A stretch of 7,132 bases of DNA, from assembly GCA_900321535.1 (NCBI GenBank), contig ONWJ01000092.1, forward strand, positions 1 to 7,132, read 5' to 3'. The stretch is from an uncultured Erysipelotrichaceae bacterium. GTDB lineage: Bacteria; Bacillota_I; Bacilli_A; RFN20; CAG-826. This document shows positions 6,562 to 7,132 of the stretch, piece by piece (position 1 is the stretch's first letter; every line of letters begins with the position of its first letter). The notes beneath the pieces were generated by a model. That model had not been told where the DNA came from. It did not search any database and was given only the letters and a program-made list of their open reading frames with translations. The position numbers were made by a program, and so were the translations under genes.

Positions 6562-6570
6562 TGTTATAAA
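6562..6570 (+). promoter_or_regulatory. Extended -10 promoter of the sensor gene
   Basis: TGT-TATAAA at 6562-6570 matches the extended -10 pattern TGnTATAAT, and no good -35 is seen at 6542-6547. The box ends 11 nt before the ATG at 6582. Transcription would start near 6577, giving a leader of about 5 nt, effectively leaderless. Confidence 0.55.
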
Positions 6571-6581
6571 ATAACACTACA

Positions 6582-7132
6582 ATGAAAAGAATCTGGGTGA
6601 TTATAACCAATGTGTTCATCATGGTCGCGATGCTCTCTTTCGTCATCGTTTATGCGACGATAGAAAACCGCGATACGATCCGTAGGCAGGTGGAACACTT
6701 CGAGAGCACGACCATCACCATGGAACACGTCACCGAGAATTATCTTGAAGGTGAACAACGTATCTGCGATGTCTGGGCTCATTACATCAACAGCGAGAAT
6801 ATGACGGTTGAAGAAGCGGTGGAGTTCGTTCGAATTTCCCACGTTCTTCCTAGCGCCTCCGCTCATATCGTCTATGCTGATACGCTTACTGGATTATCCA
6901 CTAGGGCAAGACTAGATGACCCAAACAATTACGCGGTTACCTACCAAAGAATCGAGCTGTTGAATGACGTAAGCTGGATTGATGAAATCGGCACCTCCAT
7001 CAACATCTCTCGCGCCTATACCAACCCAGTCAACGGAGAGCAATCGATTGCTTTCTGTAACTTTGTCTCCCTCCGAGACGGCGGAACCGGCCAGCCAAGA
7101 AAGGGTATTTTGCTCCGCGTCATGCCGGTTGC
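6582..7132 (+). CDS. Membrane sensor protein, N-terminal part (likely sensor histidine kinase or other signalling output)
   Basis: The gene runs off the window edge; 183 codons plus two bases are visible. Residues 2-3 are Lys-Arg and about 4-27 form a single hydrophobic membrane helix. A long charged helix follows (about 28-70, through ENYLEGEQRICDVWAHYIN), then an extracytoplasmic sensing domain with a compact alpha/beta pattern (about 75-183, with Y98, W132 and the block I142-S-R-A-Y-T-N-P149). This layout, one helix and then a Cache/PAS-like sensing domain, is common in Clostridia and Bacilli hybrid sensor histidine kinases, which is my best guess. The catalytic part lies beyond the window, so a diguanylate cyclase or chemoreceptor cannot be excluded. 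The ATG at 6582 is the only start: TAA at 6567-6569 closes the frame upstream and a later start would remove the membrane helix. It has no ribosome binding site, and the extended -10 suggests a leaderless mRNA. Confidence 0.85.
   Translation, partial: MKRIWVIITNVFIMVAMLSFVIVYATIENRDTIRRQVEHFESTTITMEHVTENYLEGEQRICDVWAHYINSENMTVEEAVEFVRISHVLPSASAHIVYADTLTGLSTRARLDDPNNYAVTYQRIELLNDVSWIDEIGTSINISRAYTNPVNGEQSIAFCNFVSLRDGGTGQPRKGILLRVMPV

Larger units (their letters stand above)
6271..6581. other. 311-bp intergenic region before the sensor gene
   Basis: No supported gene. From left to right it holds about 110 bp without a recognisable element, an intrinsic terminator (6380-6410), a triple GNGATTT repeat flanked by A- and T-tracts (6424-6449), two dyads of 8-2-8 geometry (6490-6507 and 6518-6535) and an extended -10 promoter (6562-6570). 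The dyads and promoter belong most simply to the downstream sensor gene. Confidence 0.6.

Noticed and set aside
6564..6866. A 100-codon minus-strand reading frame overlapping the sensor gene
   Set aside because: It is antisense to the plus-strand gene that encodes a clear membrane helix and sensing domain; its own translation has no signature and no ribosome binding site was seen.
1..7132. CRISPR array, tRNA, rRNA, insertion sequence or toxin-antitoxin pair
   Set aside because: No regular spacer repeats, cloverleaf elements, transposase motifs or paired small genes were seen on either strand.

Overview
The window reads like chromosome from a low-to-moderate GC Gram-positive bacterium, most likely an uncultured gut-type Bacillota/Bacilli lineage. 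The evidence is short intergenic gaps, AT-rich -10 boxes (TATAAT, TATAAA), purine-rich ribosome binding sites on several genes, a lipobox lipoprotein, a large secreted Ig-like protein and two GNAT acetyltransferase genes. TGA is used as a normal stop (end of the 713-residue protein) and Trp is encoded by TGG, so the Mycoplasma code is not indicated. The placement is inference; there is no rRNA or other marker gene. All six genes lie on the + strand.

Layout. Positions 25-894 encode a lipoprotein and 1021-3162 a large secreted beta-rich protein. Between them lie a perfect 20-bp palindrome followed by a T-run (terminator-like) and a TATAAT box. The two proteins share a lipocalin-like pattern near their C-termini and may be related cell-surface factors. 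Positions 3281-4654 (GTG start) encode an unusual fusion of a degenerate GNAT-like half, a GNAT domain and a compact APH/Bud32-like kinase with an apparently complete catalytic set. Positions 4758-5477 encode a flavodoxin-fold FMN reductase with a CX2CX2CX7C cluster motif. A 184-bp gap follows, with a possible decayed minus-strand coding remnant. Positions 5662-6270 encode a RimJ/RimL-type acetyltransferase, followed by the clearest intrinsic terminator in the window (6380-6410). The 311-bp gap 6271-6581 holds that terminator, a triple GNGATTT repeat, two dyads of 8-2-8 geometry and an extended -10 promoter. Positions 6582-7132 hold the 5' part of a membrane sensor protein cut by the window edge.

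How they work together. Most genes seem to have their own promoter, so I see no operon. The two surface proteins probably form one unit of related function, and the three middle enzymes look like independent accessory or detoxification-type genes. The sensor gene has the most elaborate upstream region. Its start, and that of the second acetyltransferase, lack a ribosome binding site and sit about 11 nt behind a -10 box, which suggests leaderless transcripts. No mobile element, CRISPR array, tRNA or rRNA was recognised. I did not find a multi-gene system that I could defend as new. The GNAT-kinase fusion, the sensor upstream region and the paired surface proteins are the points most worth checking.
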